From assembly GCF_000495915.1 (NCBI RefSeq), contig NZ_AOFQ01000031.1:1-64000 (forward strand): a stretch of 64,000 nucleotides of DNA, given 5' to 3'. Positions 9,176 to 18,038 of the stretch are shown in pieces. A model generated the notes under the pieces. That model searched no databases, was not told the origin of the DNA, and was given only the letters and a program-made list of their open reading frames with translations. Numbering within the stretch: the stretch's first letter is position 1; every line of letters begins with the position of its first letter. The DNA comes from Stutzerimonas chloritidismutans AW-1 (GTDB lineage: Bacteria > Pseudomonadota > Gammaproteobacteria > Pseudomonadales > Pseudomonadaceae). A program made the translations under genes and the position numbers.

Positions 9176-9778
9176 ATGAGGATTGTAACAGCGCAGGAGC
9201 TGGAAAACTGGCTGGCGGAAGGCAAGGTGCTGGAAAAGGATGCGCGCGGGCCCAAAGTTCTGGAGCTAGTAAACGGGAGTTTTCTAAAGATCTTCTATAC
9301 TCGCCGACGCCCCTTTCTGGCGCGCCTGTTTCCCTATGCAGAACGGTTCGCTAGGAACCTTGCCATACTGCGTGGCGCTGGCTTCCATGTCCCTGAAGTC
9401 ATCGACACCTTTTGGATTGACAAGAGCGCAGGCCTGAGCGGCTGCCTATACCAGCCCTTGCCAGGTTCCTCAATAGAATCCATTTTTCGCGCCGATCCTA
9501 ATCTGATCAAACAACACTTGCCTGCGCTAGCTAACTTTATAAAAAGCTTGCACCAAAAAGGCATCTACTTTCGATCGTTGCATATTGGCAACATTATCCT
9601 GCTTCCGAATGGCTCGCTTGGCCTGATTGACGTTCTCGACCTGCAGAAGAAGCGCAGCCCGCTTGGCCCAAACTTAATCAGACGAAATTTCGATCACTTA
9701 CACAACCACCTAAAACGAAAGAAGCTTGAGAAGTTCCCTATACAGGAACTTCTCAAGCTCTACGGAGACACTCTGTAG
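9176..9778 (+). CDS. LPS-locus kinase-like protein (PA4998-type), catalytic Asp apparently absent
   Basis: A 200-residue protein of the protein-kinase/InaA-like fold. The segment IYFRSLHIGNIILLPNGSLGLIDVLDLQ-like (about residues 126-152) aligns with the HxDLHxGN catalytic loop and the DFG-type metal-binding Asp. The His is replaced by Phe and the catalytic Asp by Ser, while the Asn and the later Asp remain. GAGGAACAAG before ATG 9176 is the ribosome-binding site. It is divergent from msbA and convergent with the hexapeptide transferase gene. It could be a pseudokinase or a scaffold for core assembly. The last 20 codons contain a perfect 15-bp stem-loop (9723-9759) described separately. Confidence 0.75.
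   Translation: MRIVTAQELENWLAEGKVLEKDARGPKVLELVNGSFLKIFYTRRRPFLARLFPYAERFARNLAILRGAGFHVPEVIDTFWIDKSAGLSGCLYQPLPGSSIESIFRADPNLIKQHLPALANFIKSLHQKGIYFRSLHIGNIILLPNGSLGLIDVLDLQKKRSPLGPNLIRRNFDHLHNHLKRKKLEKFPIQELLKLYGDTL
9723..9759 (-). terminator. Perfect 15-bp stem-loop, probable terminator of the minus-strand LPS operon inside the convergent CDS
   Basis: AGCTTGAGAAGTTCC at 9723-9737 is exactly complementary to 9745-9759, with a seven-base loop. Read on the minus strand the stem is followed by a T-rich run (TCTTTCGTTTT). It lies about 40 bases beyond the stop of the hexapeptide transferase gene, as expected for an intrinsic terminator. It is wholly inside the last codons of the plus-strand kinase-like gene. 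Confidence 0.6.
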
Positions 9779-9800
9779 CACGGGGGGAAAAGCGAAGCGA

Positions 9801-10370
9801 TTAACTACCCGACAACGGCACGTCACTAAAACCGAAACGCTCTAGTACGCGCTTATTAACATAGGTCCCAGGCTTTGGAATATCCTTATTCACCAAGGTC
9901 ATCGCGCCGACCACCACATTATCGGAAATCGAGATAACATCGCCAATTACACATGAATTGACACAAAGACTGACATTATCACCTATGTGTATCGATTTTT
10001 CTCCCGTTCCGCCTTTTATGCCGACGGTACAACCCTGCCAAACCTTGAAATTCTTCCCGATTCGGGCATAAGCACTAATCACGATGCCCGACGGGTGCGC
10101 AATCCATAACCCCTCGCCGACCGTCGCGCCCAGCATGATTTCGACGTTGTACTTACGGCTTATTCGCTCGTTGAGCATTTTGGCTCGCCGCTTCCAGAAA
10201 CGACCGCCTTCAGCGTGAAGTACGTAGGCAAGACGAAACCAGAACAAGTAAGCATAGCGATTGCTTCTCTTATATTTCTGCCTGAGTCTGCGCCATGAAA
10301 ATTCTTTTTGACTCGCGCCTAGAATCTCCAGGCACCAGTACCGCTTCATACTGTTGAACATCGACATCAT
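9801..10370 (-). CDS. Serine acetyltransferase-like hexapeptide-repeat acyltransferase
   Basis: A 189-residue left-handed beta-helix acyltransferase of the CysE/WbbJ type. The segment LGATVGEGLWIAHPSGIVI and the later GCTVGIKGGTGEKSIHIGDNV contain hexapeptide turns and the catalytic-type His. Placed last in the LPS-core operon and overlapping the ligase stop (ATGATG), it most likely acetylates a sugar of the outer core or O-antigen rather than serine. No membrane segment is visible. The N-terminal 70 residues are rich in Arg, Lys, Tyr and Trp and may bind membranes. Several Met codons occur within the first eight residues, so the exact start may shift by up to seven codons. Confidence 0.82.
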   Translation of the reverse strand: MMSMFNSMKRYWCLEILGASQKEFSWRRLRQKYKRSNRYAYLFWFRLAYVLHAEGGRFWKRRAKMLNERISRKYNVEIMLGATVGEGLWIAHPSGIVISAYARIGKNFKVWQGCTVGIKGGTGEKSIHIGDNVSLCVNSCVIGDVISISDNVVVGAMTLVNKDIPKPGTYVNKRVLERFGFSDVPLSGS

Positions 10371-11557
10371 CGGACTTCTGGCCGCTCGCCCCCCGAGTGT
10401 TCATGCAGGAGGATTGCGGCCGGCAACCAAAAAACAATCCAGAACACACCCGGACGCAGAAAAATCACATAGTAGTTTGCAACGGACACGAAAATGACAA
10501 ACACCATAAGCGCCAATCCCAGAGGCGCGAAGCTTTGCCCAGAACGATAACGCCACCCACCTAGCAAAAGAATGGCGATCAACGCCAGCAGGAGCAGCAG
10601 GCCGGGAATCCCATACTCGTAGAAGAACTGCAGATAGAGGCTGTGCGCTTGGTTGAAACAGCGCCCGGCTCCTTCAATACAGATATTCGGTTCTGCTCCC
10701 GCGCCGGCCCCCCACCACCAGAATGAACCGATCTTTGACCACCATTGCCAGAAGATTTCGTCTCGATAACTGGCGTCTATTCCGCCGGCCGTTTCGAGAA
10801 GAAATATCCCGGCAATGGCTAGCGGGAGAATGCCGCATAACAGCAAGCGAAACTGCCGAGCAGTGAGCGAAACTGCCAGACAAGCCATAACCGCAGCCAA
10901 CAGGCCAACCCATACCCCTCGCGAATAAGTGAAATAGCAGTACGTAGAGGCTCCAAGGAACGCCAGCAGGGGCAATACTCTGAGCCAACCTTTTTCGCGT
11001 AAAGACATGCAAAGCGCCATGACTGCTGCCACGCCAAAGTACAAGGCGGACACGATAGGGTTCTTAAAATCTGCCATTGTGTGGCCAGCCCAAGAATCTA
11101 GCCTGAACTCTCTGAAACCGAAGCCTCGGTTATCGATGAAGAGCGCTTGAAACAAGCTGAGCCATGCAAATAGTCCCGCAGTACCAACCACCGCCAGAAG
11201 CAGGACTCGCCAGATGTTCCTGCTTTGCATCACAAGACCAATGGCCACAACGTAGAGACCTACATATAGAAGCAGCCGCAGCCATCTCCAAGGTGTGCCA
11301 ACGCTCCCCTCGTTAAACACAGCAACGAAAGCAACCCACCCGCACAGGGCCAACAACATGCCAAACGCAGTCTTATTGAACGACGGCCATGATTGCCTGA
11401 AAAGGAGCGCGACGAGTGCGGGGGCGAACAGAGTTAGGTTGGTGATGGTGGCGTAACGACTGCCGTCTGGAATAAAGCAAATCCCTGCGAGCTGCAGATA
11501 TAGTCCAATCGCGAGCAACACCCGCAGGGAGGTAGGGAGCGACCAAGGTAGAATCAT
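10367..11557 (-). CDS. waaL: O-antigen ligase (WaaL-like, Wzy/RfaL family)
   Basis: A 396-residue polytopic inner-membrane protein with roughly ten to twelve hydrophobic helices and the large periplasmic loop typical of the family between about residues 250 and 320 (EPNICIEGAGRCFNQAHSLYLQFFYEYGIPGL). NQAHSLYLQFFYEYG is the conserved ligase/polymerase block with the catalytic His. The enzyme transfers an undecaprenyl-linked polymer to core-lipid A. It overlaps the preceding gene by four bases (ATGA). Its place matches the waaL position in pseudomonad core loci. A Wzy polymerase role is possible but less likely given the context. Confidence 0.83.
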   Translation of the reverse strand: MILPWSLPTSLRVLLAIGLYLQLAGICFIPDGSRYATITNLTLFAPALVALLFRQSWPSFNKTAFGMLLALCGWVAFVAVFNEGSVGTPWRWLRLLLYVGLYVVAIGLVMQSRNIWRVLLLAVVGTAGLFAWLSLFQALFIDNRGFGFREFRLDSWAGHTMADFKNPIVSALYFGVAAVMALCMSLREKGWLRVLPLLAFLGASTYCYFTYSRGVWVGLLAAVMACLAVSLTARQFRLLLCGILPLAIAGIFLLETAGGIDASYRDEIFWQWWSKIGSFWWWGAGAGAEPNICIEGAGRCFNQAHSLYLQFFYEYGIPGLLLLLALIAILLLGGWRYRSGQSFAPLGLALMVFVIFVSVANYYVIFLRPGVFWIVFWLPAAILLHEHSGGERPEVR

Positions 11558-12666
11558 GCTGCCAAAGCCTCAATTTTCGTCGCTACCGCCGCGCAGTGCT
11601 CCGCTACGGCATCCTGCCAACGGCCCGGCACGCAGTATTCATCTCGAAGATAACTTATGAATGCCTGTCGCAGGTCTTCGCTTAGGCCCCAGGCCGGCAG
11701 CTTTTCCAGTAAAGCGAGAGCCTCTGTCGCATTTCGCGCGCTGGCCGCAATGCCTTCGATCGCATAGAAAGCTTCCCCCAGAACCAGCACGGGCTTCGCC
11801 AAGAGAATGCTCTCAAGGCCCACTGTCGAATTTATCGTAACGACACAGTCAGCCTTCTCGATCAATTCCTGCGTCGAGTTGCCGTTCGCGAAAATGACCC
11901 TGTCTGAGGCGCGCCTGGCTAGATCCGGATACTTTACCCGGCTCGATGGATGCTCTTTCAGAACCACGACTCTCCCGCTGCGCTGCGCGACCAGTTCGGC
12001 AAAGGAGAAAAGCTCGCGCATGCCGCTTATCCAGGGCGAATACAGCCGAATCTGGGTATCCCAATCATCTTGAAAGGGAATGAATATATAGCTGCTAGGT
12101 AGCTCAACGGACTGGCTTTGACGCTTCGCTTCTCGTGGAACCAGCGCGACCGAGCCAGCACCACGTAGCCGGCCAGGGTATCGCTCTGCATAGTTCCTAT
12201 AGAAAGCGGCATCCCTCGGCACGGAGTTGCGATAATTCACGCCCTGAGGGTCAAGGGTTGTAGTACCTGGAAGCAGTCCGTTCTCGAAATGCAATCGCAG
12301 CACGCCAGCTTCACACATGCTTGTGAGCAATGCGCAATAACGGTGGCTACCGTTCCACACCGCTACCGCGCCCGGCCTCTCTTCTCGCAGCAACCGGCCG
12401 AAACGAAGAGCCATCACCAACATCTCCAACCTCAGCAGAAGTCGATATAAGGCGCCGTGATAACGACCTTTCGTCGCCCGCTCGGTGCACTTCTCTTGCA
12501 CCAACCGACTCCACTCCACCCGACGTAGCGCCTGTTGTAATCCGCAGACGGATGGAAGAGGCAATGTCGCAGGCGTGACGACAGTGCCAGTCAACTCTGA
12601 ATTTTCAAGTAGGCCACTGAAGTAGTTGATTTGATGCTTAGCCAATCCGAGAAATACGACTTTCAT
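11554..12666 (-). CDS. Capsule-synthesis-type glycosyltransferase (KpsS/KpsC-like, PF05159-like)
   Basis: A 370-residue GT-B-like protein. LRLHFENGLLPGTTTLDPQGVNYRNSVPRD (about residues 130-160, with the ENG and GVN blocks) and VVTINSTVGLESILLAKPVLVLGEAFY (about 285-311) are hallmarks of the capsular polysaccharide KpsS/KpsC family. Those enzymes transfer beta-Kdo onto a lipid or core acceptor, so here one would expect addition of Kdo or a similar acid to the outer core or to an undecaprenyl carrier. It overlaps the ligase start by four bases and follows the next gene by 11 bases. No signal or membrane segment is seen. The sugar specificity is inference. Confidence 0.72.
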   Translation of the reverse strand: MKVVFLGLAKHQINYFSGLLENSELTGTVVTPATLPLPSVCGLQQALRRVEWSRLVQEKCTERATKGRYHGALYRLLLRLEMLVMALRFGRLLREERPGAVAVWNGSHRYCALLTSMCEAGVLRLHFENGLLPGTTTLDPQGVNYRNSVPRDAAFYRNYAERYPGRLRGAGSVALVPREAKRQSQSVELPSSYIFIPFQDDWDTQIRLYSPWISGMRELFSFAELVAQRSGRVVVLKEHPSSRVKYPDLARRASDRVIFANGNSTQELIEKADCVVTINSTVGLESILLAKPVLVLGEAFYAIEGIAASARNATEALALLEKLPAWGLSEDLRQAFISYLRDEYCVPGRWQDAVAEHCAAVATKIEALAA

Positions 12667-12677
12667 AAGTATGCTTA

Positions 12678-13907
12678 TTAATATTTTTGGGGCGGAGCAG
12701 ACAGTTGAATACCAACAGGCTCCGCGGCGTTCGCTACCACCCGCACGCTGCCGATAAGGGTGCTAAGCGGCTTGTCTGCGTGACAGATGTGGTAGTTCAG
12801 AAACTCCAACAAGCGCTCTTTTATTTTTCCCGGTTCAGACAGAGCTGTTTCGATACAGGGCGCCAACTGCGCCTCAGCGACGACTCTTGGCAGCCCGAAT
12901 CGCGCGACCGAAAAATAGTCCTCGCCCTGCCCAAGAAGCACGAAAGGAACTCCGGCACGGGCAACATCCAAGACAGCATTGGTATAACCACACAGCACTA
13001 GATCGAAGTGCCCGGCACATTGCTCGAGCGTCTCATCTGCAGACAAGAGAGCGATTCGCTCGGAACCCGCTGCATAGTCCAGCCAAGGATAGCCTTGTCC
13101 ACGGGGGTGGAGTTTCACTGAGATCCTTGCATCCTGATGCTGTTCGAGCCAAGTCACTACCCACCTGCAATATTGTTGATAGGTTTCGGTATGCTCGTAA
13201 CCCGGGCCAGAACCGAGAAACAACAAACGTGGCGTCCTTCTGTTATTACTCTCGTGCCAAACGGCTCTCTTTTCGTCTGTCAGAAAATATGGCCCCGCAT
13301 ACACGGCGCGGCACTCACCAAAAGCCTCCCCAAGCGAAGAAAGGTAGTCGTAAGAACTTCTGCCAAACATCAGATAGTAGTCGTAATCGAAATAGTCATA
13401 GCGACTGGACTGCCCAGACGGCACGGAATGCGCCAGATGCATTACTCGCATGCCCTCGGTGCGTAGCGCCTTGATGAAACTTGGAATTATCCAGCCGTTT
13501 CGCTCGGCCAACACCACCTTGGCCCGATAACGTCGCAGCAAGAACGCCGCATGCGCAGCATGCCAATACAGCAGGAACGGGACGGGCTTGGCAGGTCTGA
13601 CGAACTGCCGAGCGCGAATCAGTACGCCATCCGACTCTTCGACAAATTCCTCGACGTGGAGACCGTTAGCCCGCAACGCCTGTAGCAAAGCGCCTTTTCG
13701 GCCTTGTTCGTATGATTTACGCGAAGGATGAATCAGCAAAACGTCGCATGACGTTGCTGGGATACGCCGACCTATGGACAAAAAGAAAGCCAACAGCCCC
13801 CTACCTGCCAACCGACAGCGCAGTCGCCAGGACGCCAATCGCCCCTTCCCGCGGCGCAATGGTGCGCTGACTACGAAGTCACGCAGCTGGCGCAACGCCA
13901 CGTTCAT
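12678..13907 (-). CDS. Probable GT-B-fold glycosyltransferase or polyol-phosphate transferase of the LPS locus
   Basis: About 409 residues. I chose the ATG at 13907, 14 bases after the GT2 stop, instead of the longer frame to 13991, which overlaps that gene. The C-terminal half has ISVKLHPRGQGYPW and DLVLCGYTNAVLDVARAGVPFVLLGQG, typical of the second Rossmann domain of GT-B/CDP-glycerol-transferase-like proteins. The N-terminal half has a Rossmann-like VLLIHPSRKSYEQG. I do not recognise a named family. Together with the KpsS-like gene it forms a pair specific to this accessory segment. Lower GC than the flanking inner-core genes suggests a different evolutionary history. Confidence 0.65.
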   Translation of the reverse strand: MNVALRQLRDFVVSAPLRRGKGRLASWRLRCRLAGRGLLAFFLSIGRRIPATSCDVLLIHPSRKSYEQGRKGALLQALRANGLHVEEFVEESDGVLIRARQFVRPAKPVPFLLYWHAAHAAFLLRRYRAKVVLAERNGWIIPSFIKALRTEGMRVMHLAHSVPSGQSSRYDYFDYDYYLMFGRSSYDYLSSLGEAFGECRAVYAGPYFLTDEKRAVWHESNNRRTPRLLFLGSGPGYEHTETYQQYCRWVVTWLEQHQDARISVKLHPRGQGYPWLDYAAGSERIALLSADETLEQCAGHFDLVLCGYTNAVLDVARAGVPFVLLGQGEDYFSVARFGLPRVVAEAQLAPCIETALSEPGKIKERLLEFLNYHICHADKPLSTLIGSVRVVANAAEPVGIQLSAPPQKY

Positions 13908-13921
13908 GGGAGGTCCCACGC

Positions 13922-14839
13922 TCAGTGTCTTCCGCTCAACCAAAGCCGCAACGCTTTGCGGGTATAGGACATCTTGAAAATTACCCGCCAATCATTGCTG
14001 ATCGCTTGCCGATACATTCCACGCGCCTCGGCAAACCGCCCTGCGCTCAAAAGCCCACGAAACAGCGAAAGGCAACGCTGAGCCTTGAATGCTCTGCGTA
14101 ACGACGACATGGCAGCAGGCACCCGCCCCTTGTTGAATATCTCCTCGACGACGGCAAGCCCAACAGCACAATCCTGCTCGATGTCGTGCCTCATGCTGTC
14201 ATCGTGCTTGTAGATCAGCGCCATGGGCGCGGCAAGCACCGTGCACTCAAAGTTTGCGAGTGCTTGACTGAAGACCGGAATGTCCTCGGCATTTCTAAAG
14301 CTTTCGGGGTAGTTTCCGAGCCGAAAAACGTCGCGATGAATGGCGGACGCCCCGTTGGCAAGGCCGATGGTCTTGTCCAATAGATATCCACGCAACCGTT
14401 CCAGCCGTTCATCAGGAAGCGCCGCTGGCAGATGTTCACGGCGCTTGCCATCGGGCCAGACAGCCCAATGGCCGCCGATTACCATGCGTGTTTGCGGATG
14501 TTGCGCGAGGTGCTCACTCAACAACCTCAGGGCATCCGGCGCCAACTCGTCATCGGCATCGAGAAACACCAGATACGTCCCTGTGGCCTCTACTATGCCG
14601 CGATTACGGACCGAGGAAAGCCCGCCGTTGGGCTTGCGGATAGCACGGAAAAGTCCAGCATGTTTGACTTGCAGATCGGCAAGTACCGCAGGTGTCTCGT
14701 CGGTCGAGCCGTCATCGATTACCAACAGCTCGCTACGCTCAGTTAACTGAGCGATTACGGACTCGACCGCGCGAGGCAAAGTCTTCGCATAGTTGTAGGC
14801 TGGAATGACGATACTGATCAGCAAATCAGATGTGCTCAT
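13922..14839 (-). CDS. Family 2 glycosyltransferase
   Basis: A 305-residue GT-A enzyme. ISIVIPAYNYAKTLPRAVESV at residues about 9-29 is the nucleotide-binding start of GT2. VIDDGSTDETPAVL and YLVFLDADDELAPDAL provide the substrate-binding and metal-binding (DAD) acidic motifs. The C-terminal 100 residues are basic and could sit on the membrane. Its first codons overlap the carbamoyltransferase stop by 14 bases, so it belongs to the core operon. It probably adds an outer-core sugar. The donor and acceptor cannot be inferred from sequence alone. Confidence 0.88.
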   Translation of the reverse strand: MSTSDLLISIVIPAYNYAKTLPRAVESVIAQLTERSELLVIDDGSTDETPAVLADLQVKHAGLFRAIRKPNGGLSSVRNRGIVEATGTYLVFLDADDELAPDALRLLSEHLAQHPQTRMVIGGHWAVWPDGKRREHLPAALPDERLERLRGYLLDKTIGLANGASAIHRDVFRLGNYPESFRNAEDIPVFSQALANFECTVLAAPMALIYKHDDSMRHDIEQDCAVGLAVVEEIFNKGRVPAAMSSLRRAFKAQRCLSLFRGLLSAGRFAEARGMYRQAISNDWRVIFKMSYTRKALRLWLSGRH

Positions 14840-16580
14840 ACCAACCCTTGCCTTCCTTGACCACGAGGATGTCCTCCATGATCAGGTATTGCAGATCCGA
14901 GCCGTAGAACATATTCAGCGCATCGGTTGGCGAGCAGATCATCGGCTCGCCGCGGCGGTTCAGCGAGGTGTTCAACGACACGCCGTTGCCGGTCAGCTTT
15001 TCCAGCTCCAGCATCAGGTCGTACCAGCGCGGATTATGCCGACGCTCAAGAACCTGGGCGCGCGAAGTGCCGTCTTCGTGGACCACTTCGCCGACCCGCT
15101 CCTTCCAGCCTTCATTCACTTCGAAGGTGAAGGTCATGAACGGGCTAGGATGGTCGACCTTCAGCATCTGCGGAGCAACGGTATCGAGCATGGACGGGCA
15201 GAAGGGTCTCCAGCGCTCGCGGAACTTGATCTGCTCGTTGATGCGATCGGCCACGCCGGGCACGCTCGGACAGCCAATGATCGAGCGGCCGCCAAGGGCA
15301 CGCGGGCCGAACTCCATGCGCCCCTGAAACCAAGCCACGGGGTTGCCATCGACCATAATCCTGGCGATGCGCTCGGGCGTGTTGGCGATCTGCTTGAACA
15401 CCGGCTTGTTTGGATGCTTGGCACAGGCAGCGATGACGTCTTCGTTGGAATAAGACGGGCCGAGATAGACGTGCTCCATCTTCTCCACCGGCACGCCGCG
15501 CTGCACCGAGACATAGGCCGCAGCACCAACCGCGGTACCAGCGTCACCGGAGGCCGGCTGAACGAACAGCTCCTTGACGTCGTCACGGGCGATGATCTTC
15601 TGGTTGAGCTTCACGTTCAGCGCGCAACCGCCGGCGAAGGCAATCTTGCCAGTCTCGCGGATGATGTCGCCCAGGTAGTAGTCCATCATCTGCAGGGCAA
15701 GCTTTTCGAACAGCGCCTGCATGGCGGCCGCGTAATGGATGTAGGGGTCGTCGGCGATGTCACCTTCCCGCTTGGGGCCCAGCCATTCGATCAGCTTCGG
15801 CGAGAAGTAGTAGCCCTTGCCCTTCTCCTTGTAGCGACGAAAGCCGATGACGTTGGCGTAATCGGTGTTGATGGTCAGCTCGCCGTTCTCAAACGTCGCC
15901 AGGCGGGAAAAATCATACTTGGCGGCGTCGCCGTAGGGCGCCATGCCCATCACCTTGAATTCGCCATCGAGCATCTCGAAACCGAGGTACTCGGTGATCG
16001 CTCCGTACAGTCCGCCTAAGGAATCCGGGTCGTAGAACTCTTTGATCTTGTGAATCTTGCCGTTCTCGCCCCAGCCGAAGAACGTGGTGGCGTACTCACC
16101 CTTACCGTCGATGCCGAGAATGGCGGTCTTCTCGGTGAATCCCGAGCAATGGTAGGCGCTGGAGGCGTGGGCCAGATGATGCTCAACCGGCTGCAGCTTG
16201 ACCTTCTTCAAGTCGAAGCCGAGCTGCTGGAGGCACCACTCAATGCGCTTCTTGTACCGGTAGTAGCGGCGGTTGCCCATGAGAATGGCATCCAGCGCAC
16301 GATCCGGCGCGTACCAGTAGCGCTTGGCATAGTGCCAGCGGGCCTTCTCGAAGATGCTGATGGGTGCGAACGGAATCGCCACTACGTCGACGTCCGCCGG
16401 TTTGATGCCGGCCTGCTCAAGGCAGAATTTGGCGGATTCGTACGGCATGCGGTTCTTGGCATGCTTGTCACGCACAAAGCGCTCTTCTTCAACGGCGGCA
16501 ATCAGCTTCCCGTCAATGTAAAGGGCGGCGGAAGGATCATGACTGAGGGCGCCGGAAAGGCCGAGAATCGTCAATGCCAC
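14826..16580 (-). CDS. wapO: Carbamoyltransferase of the NodU/CmcH family (WapO-like)
   Basis: A 584-residue O-carbamoyltransferase. The N-terminus LGLSGALSHDPSAALYIDGKLIAAVEEERF and the block QGRMEFGPRALGGRSIIGCP (about residues 417-435) are diagnostic: a Kae1-like domain followed by the YrdC-like C-terminal domain. In P. aeruginosa the gene at this place carbamoylates the second heptose of the inner core, and the same role is expected here. It is separated from the tandem kinase gene by 12 bases and overlaps the GT2 gene. It is cytosolic, with no signal peptide. Confidence 0.9.
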   Translation of the reverse strand: MALTILGLSGALSHDPSAALYIDGKLIAAVEEERFVRDKHAKNRMPYESAKFCLEQAGIKPADVDVVAIPFAPISIFEKARWHYAKRYWYAPDRALDAILMGNRRYYRYKKRIEWCLQQLGFDLKKVKLQPVEHHLAHASSAYHCSGFTEKTAILGIDGKGEYATTFFGWGENGKIHKIKEFYDPDSLGGLYGAITEYLGFEMLDGEFKVMGMAPYGDAAKYDFSRLATFENGELTINTDYANVIGFRRYKEKGKGYYFSPKLIEWLGPKREGDIADDPYIHYAAAMQALFEKLALQMMDYYLGDIIRETGKIAFAGGCALNVKLNQKIIARDDVKELFVQPASGDAGTAVGAAAYVSVQRGVPVEKMEHVYLGPSYSNEDVIAACAKHPNKPVFKQIANTPERIARIMVDGNPVAWFQGRMEFGPRALGGRSIIGCPSVPGVADRINEQIKFRERWRPFCPSMLDTVAPQMLKVDHPSPFMTFTFEVNEGWKERVGEVVHEDGTSRAQVLERRHNPRWYDLMLELEKLTGNGVSLNTSLNRRGEPMICSPTDALNMFYGSDLQYLIMEDILVVKEGKGWYEHI

Positions 16581-16592
16581 GGGTATTGCCTC

Positions 16593-18038
16593 TTAATCTT
16601 CGATGCTGGTGCCGGGCACCGCGGGTAAACGTTGGTCAAGCAGCCGGTACAGGGCGCTGTCGGTCGGCCAGTTGCGCAGGAACCGCGCGCGGTCCTTGGC
16701 ATATGCCCGGGCAAAGCTGGCATCGCTGCCATGTTGTTGCACGGCATCCAGGTCGATCAGCGACCAGCGGTCATCCTCCCAGAACAGGTTGTGCCCCTTG
16801 AGATCGCCGTGACTGATGCGCTCGCGAATCAGTGCTGCGAACAGCCGGTCCAGGGCGACCAGCTCTTCCTCTGGAGGACAGCCACCCAGGTACGGCTGAA
16901 AACGCGCAATTATATCTTCTCCGCGCAGCAATTCGGTAATCAGCCACGCCGGCCCACGCATCCACAGCCAGCGGCGCTCGATGACGGCTAGCAAACGTGG
17001 AGTAGCGATCCCGAGAAAGTCGAGGCGATTGCCTTCAACCCAACTATGCCAGGCGCGACTAGGGCGCCAGAAGCGCTTGAGCCAATGCAGCGGATTCTTG
17101 ATGTTGTACCGTTTGATCAGCAGTGGCCGGTCGTCCAGCTCGCATTGCGCAACGGTGGCTGCGCCACCGGTCTTGTACAGCCGCCCCCGGGAAACGAAAG
17201 CGTCCGGATCAGCCAGTACCGGCTGCAAGGCAGGCGCCTCGTCACGCCGAACCGCTTGCGCGCCGAACGGGCCAATGTGCGCGCTGAAGAGGCTGCAATT
17301 GCGCGCCACCTTTTTCAGGTAGTCGTTCAGGCGCCAGGCGCGCGTCCTGCGGATTTCCTTCAGCAGCGCTTCCAGCGGCAACGCATGCTCGCTGTTGGCG
17401 AGCAGATAGTGCACCAGCAGTTCTTCTATGAACGGCTCGATCTCTGCCGGTAGCTGGGCGAAGAAAACGCCGAGGTTCTCCAGCACCCGCTCGCGCGACA
17501 ACGGCTGCCCGGGCGTCTCTGCCTTTACGCCGCCGCCGTCGACCACATAGAGCTGCCCGGCGGCTCTCAGCAGGTTGTCCAAATGCAGATCCGCCTGCCA
17601 AAGGCCTTGCGCATGCATCCTGGCGATCAGTTCAAGCGCCTCGCCGAGCACGTCGCGCTGGGCATCCGACAGGCCAGGTTCCGCCTCAACGGAGCACCAG
17701 ACTTCCCACAGGCTTTCGCAGGAATCGAGCCAGTCGAACAGCAGCCAGCCGCCCTCGCCCTCCCGCCAATCCTGAGCAACCAGGGCAGGTGTTGGCAGCT
17801 GCTGATCCGCGAGCAGCTGTGCGCCAGCCACCTCGCGCCGATGGTGACGCTGCGCCTTGCCACCCACCATAAGCTTGGCCAGTACCTGGCGACCGTTCCA
17901 AAGCGCGCGGCCGACATAGCGCTGCCCGGGCAGGATGCGCAGCCAAAGATCGACATGCAGACTCGCCCCATCCGGTAACTCGACTTGCAACGGGCAGGCA
18001 GGCTCTCGCCCGGCTCCGGCCAGCTCGACCAACCTCAT
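16593..18038 (-). CDS. LPS kinase, InaA family, two kinase-like domains in tandem
   Basis: About 481 residues from the ATG that overlaps the upstream stop (TAATG); the longer frame to 18086 is rejected. The protein holds two kinase-like domains. The first (about 1-230) has LWQADLHLDNLL then VVDGGG, keeping the catalytic Asp but not the His. The second (about 270-470) has an intact catalytic loop HGDLKGHNLF and metal site LIDLDAV. It therefore looks like a duplication in which the second domain is the conventional kinase. Position (between wapO and further kinase genes) corresponds to PA5006 in memory. It would phosphorylate core heptose or a related residue. Confidence 0.85.
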   Translation of the reverse strand: MRLVELAGAGREPACPLQVELPDGASLHVDLWLRILPGQRYVGRALWNGRQVLAKLMVGGKAQRHHRREVAGAQLLADQQLPTPALVAQDWREGEGGWLLFDWLDSCESLWEVWCSVEAEPGLSDAQRDVLGEALELIARMHAQGLWQADLHLDNLLRAAGQLYVVDGGGVKAETPGQPLSRERVLENLGVFFAQLPAEIEPFIEELLVHYLLANSEHALPLEALLKEIRRTRAWRLNDYLKKVARNCSLFSAHIGPFGAQAVRRDEAPALQPVLADPDAFVSRGRLYKTGGAATVAQCELDDRPLLIKRYNIKNPLHWLKRFWRPSRAWHSWVEGNRLDFLGIATPRLLAVIERRWLWMRGPAWLITELLRGEDIIARFQPYLGGCPPEEELVALDRLFAALIRERISHGDLKGHNLFWEDDRWSLIDLDAVQQHGSDASFARAYAKDRARFLRNWPTDSALYRLLDQRLPAVPGTSIED

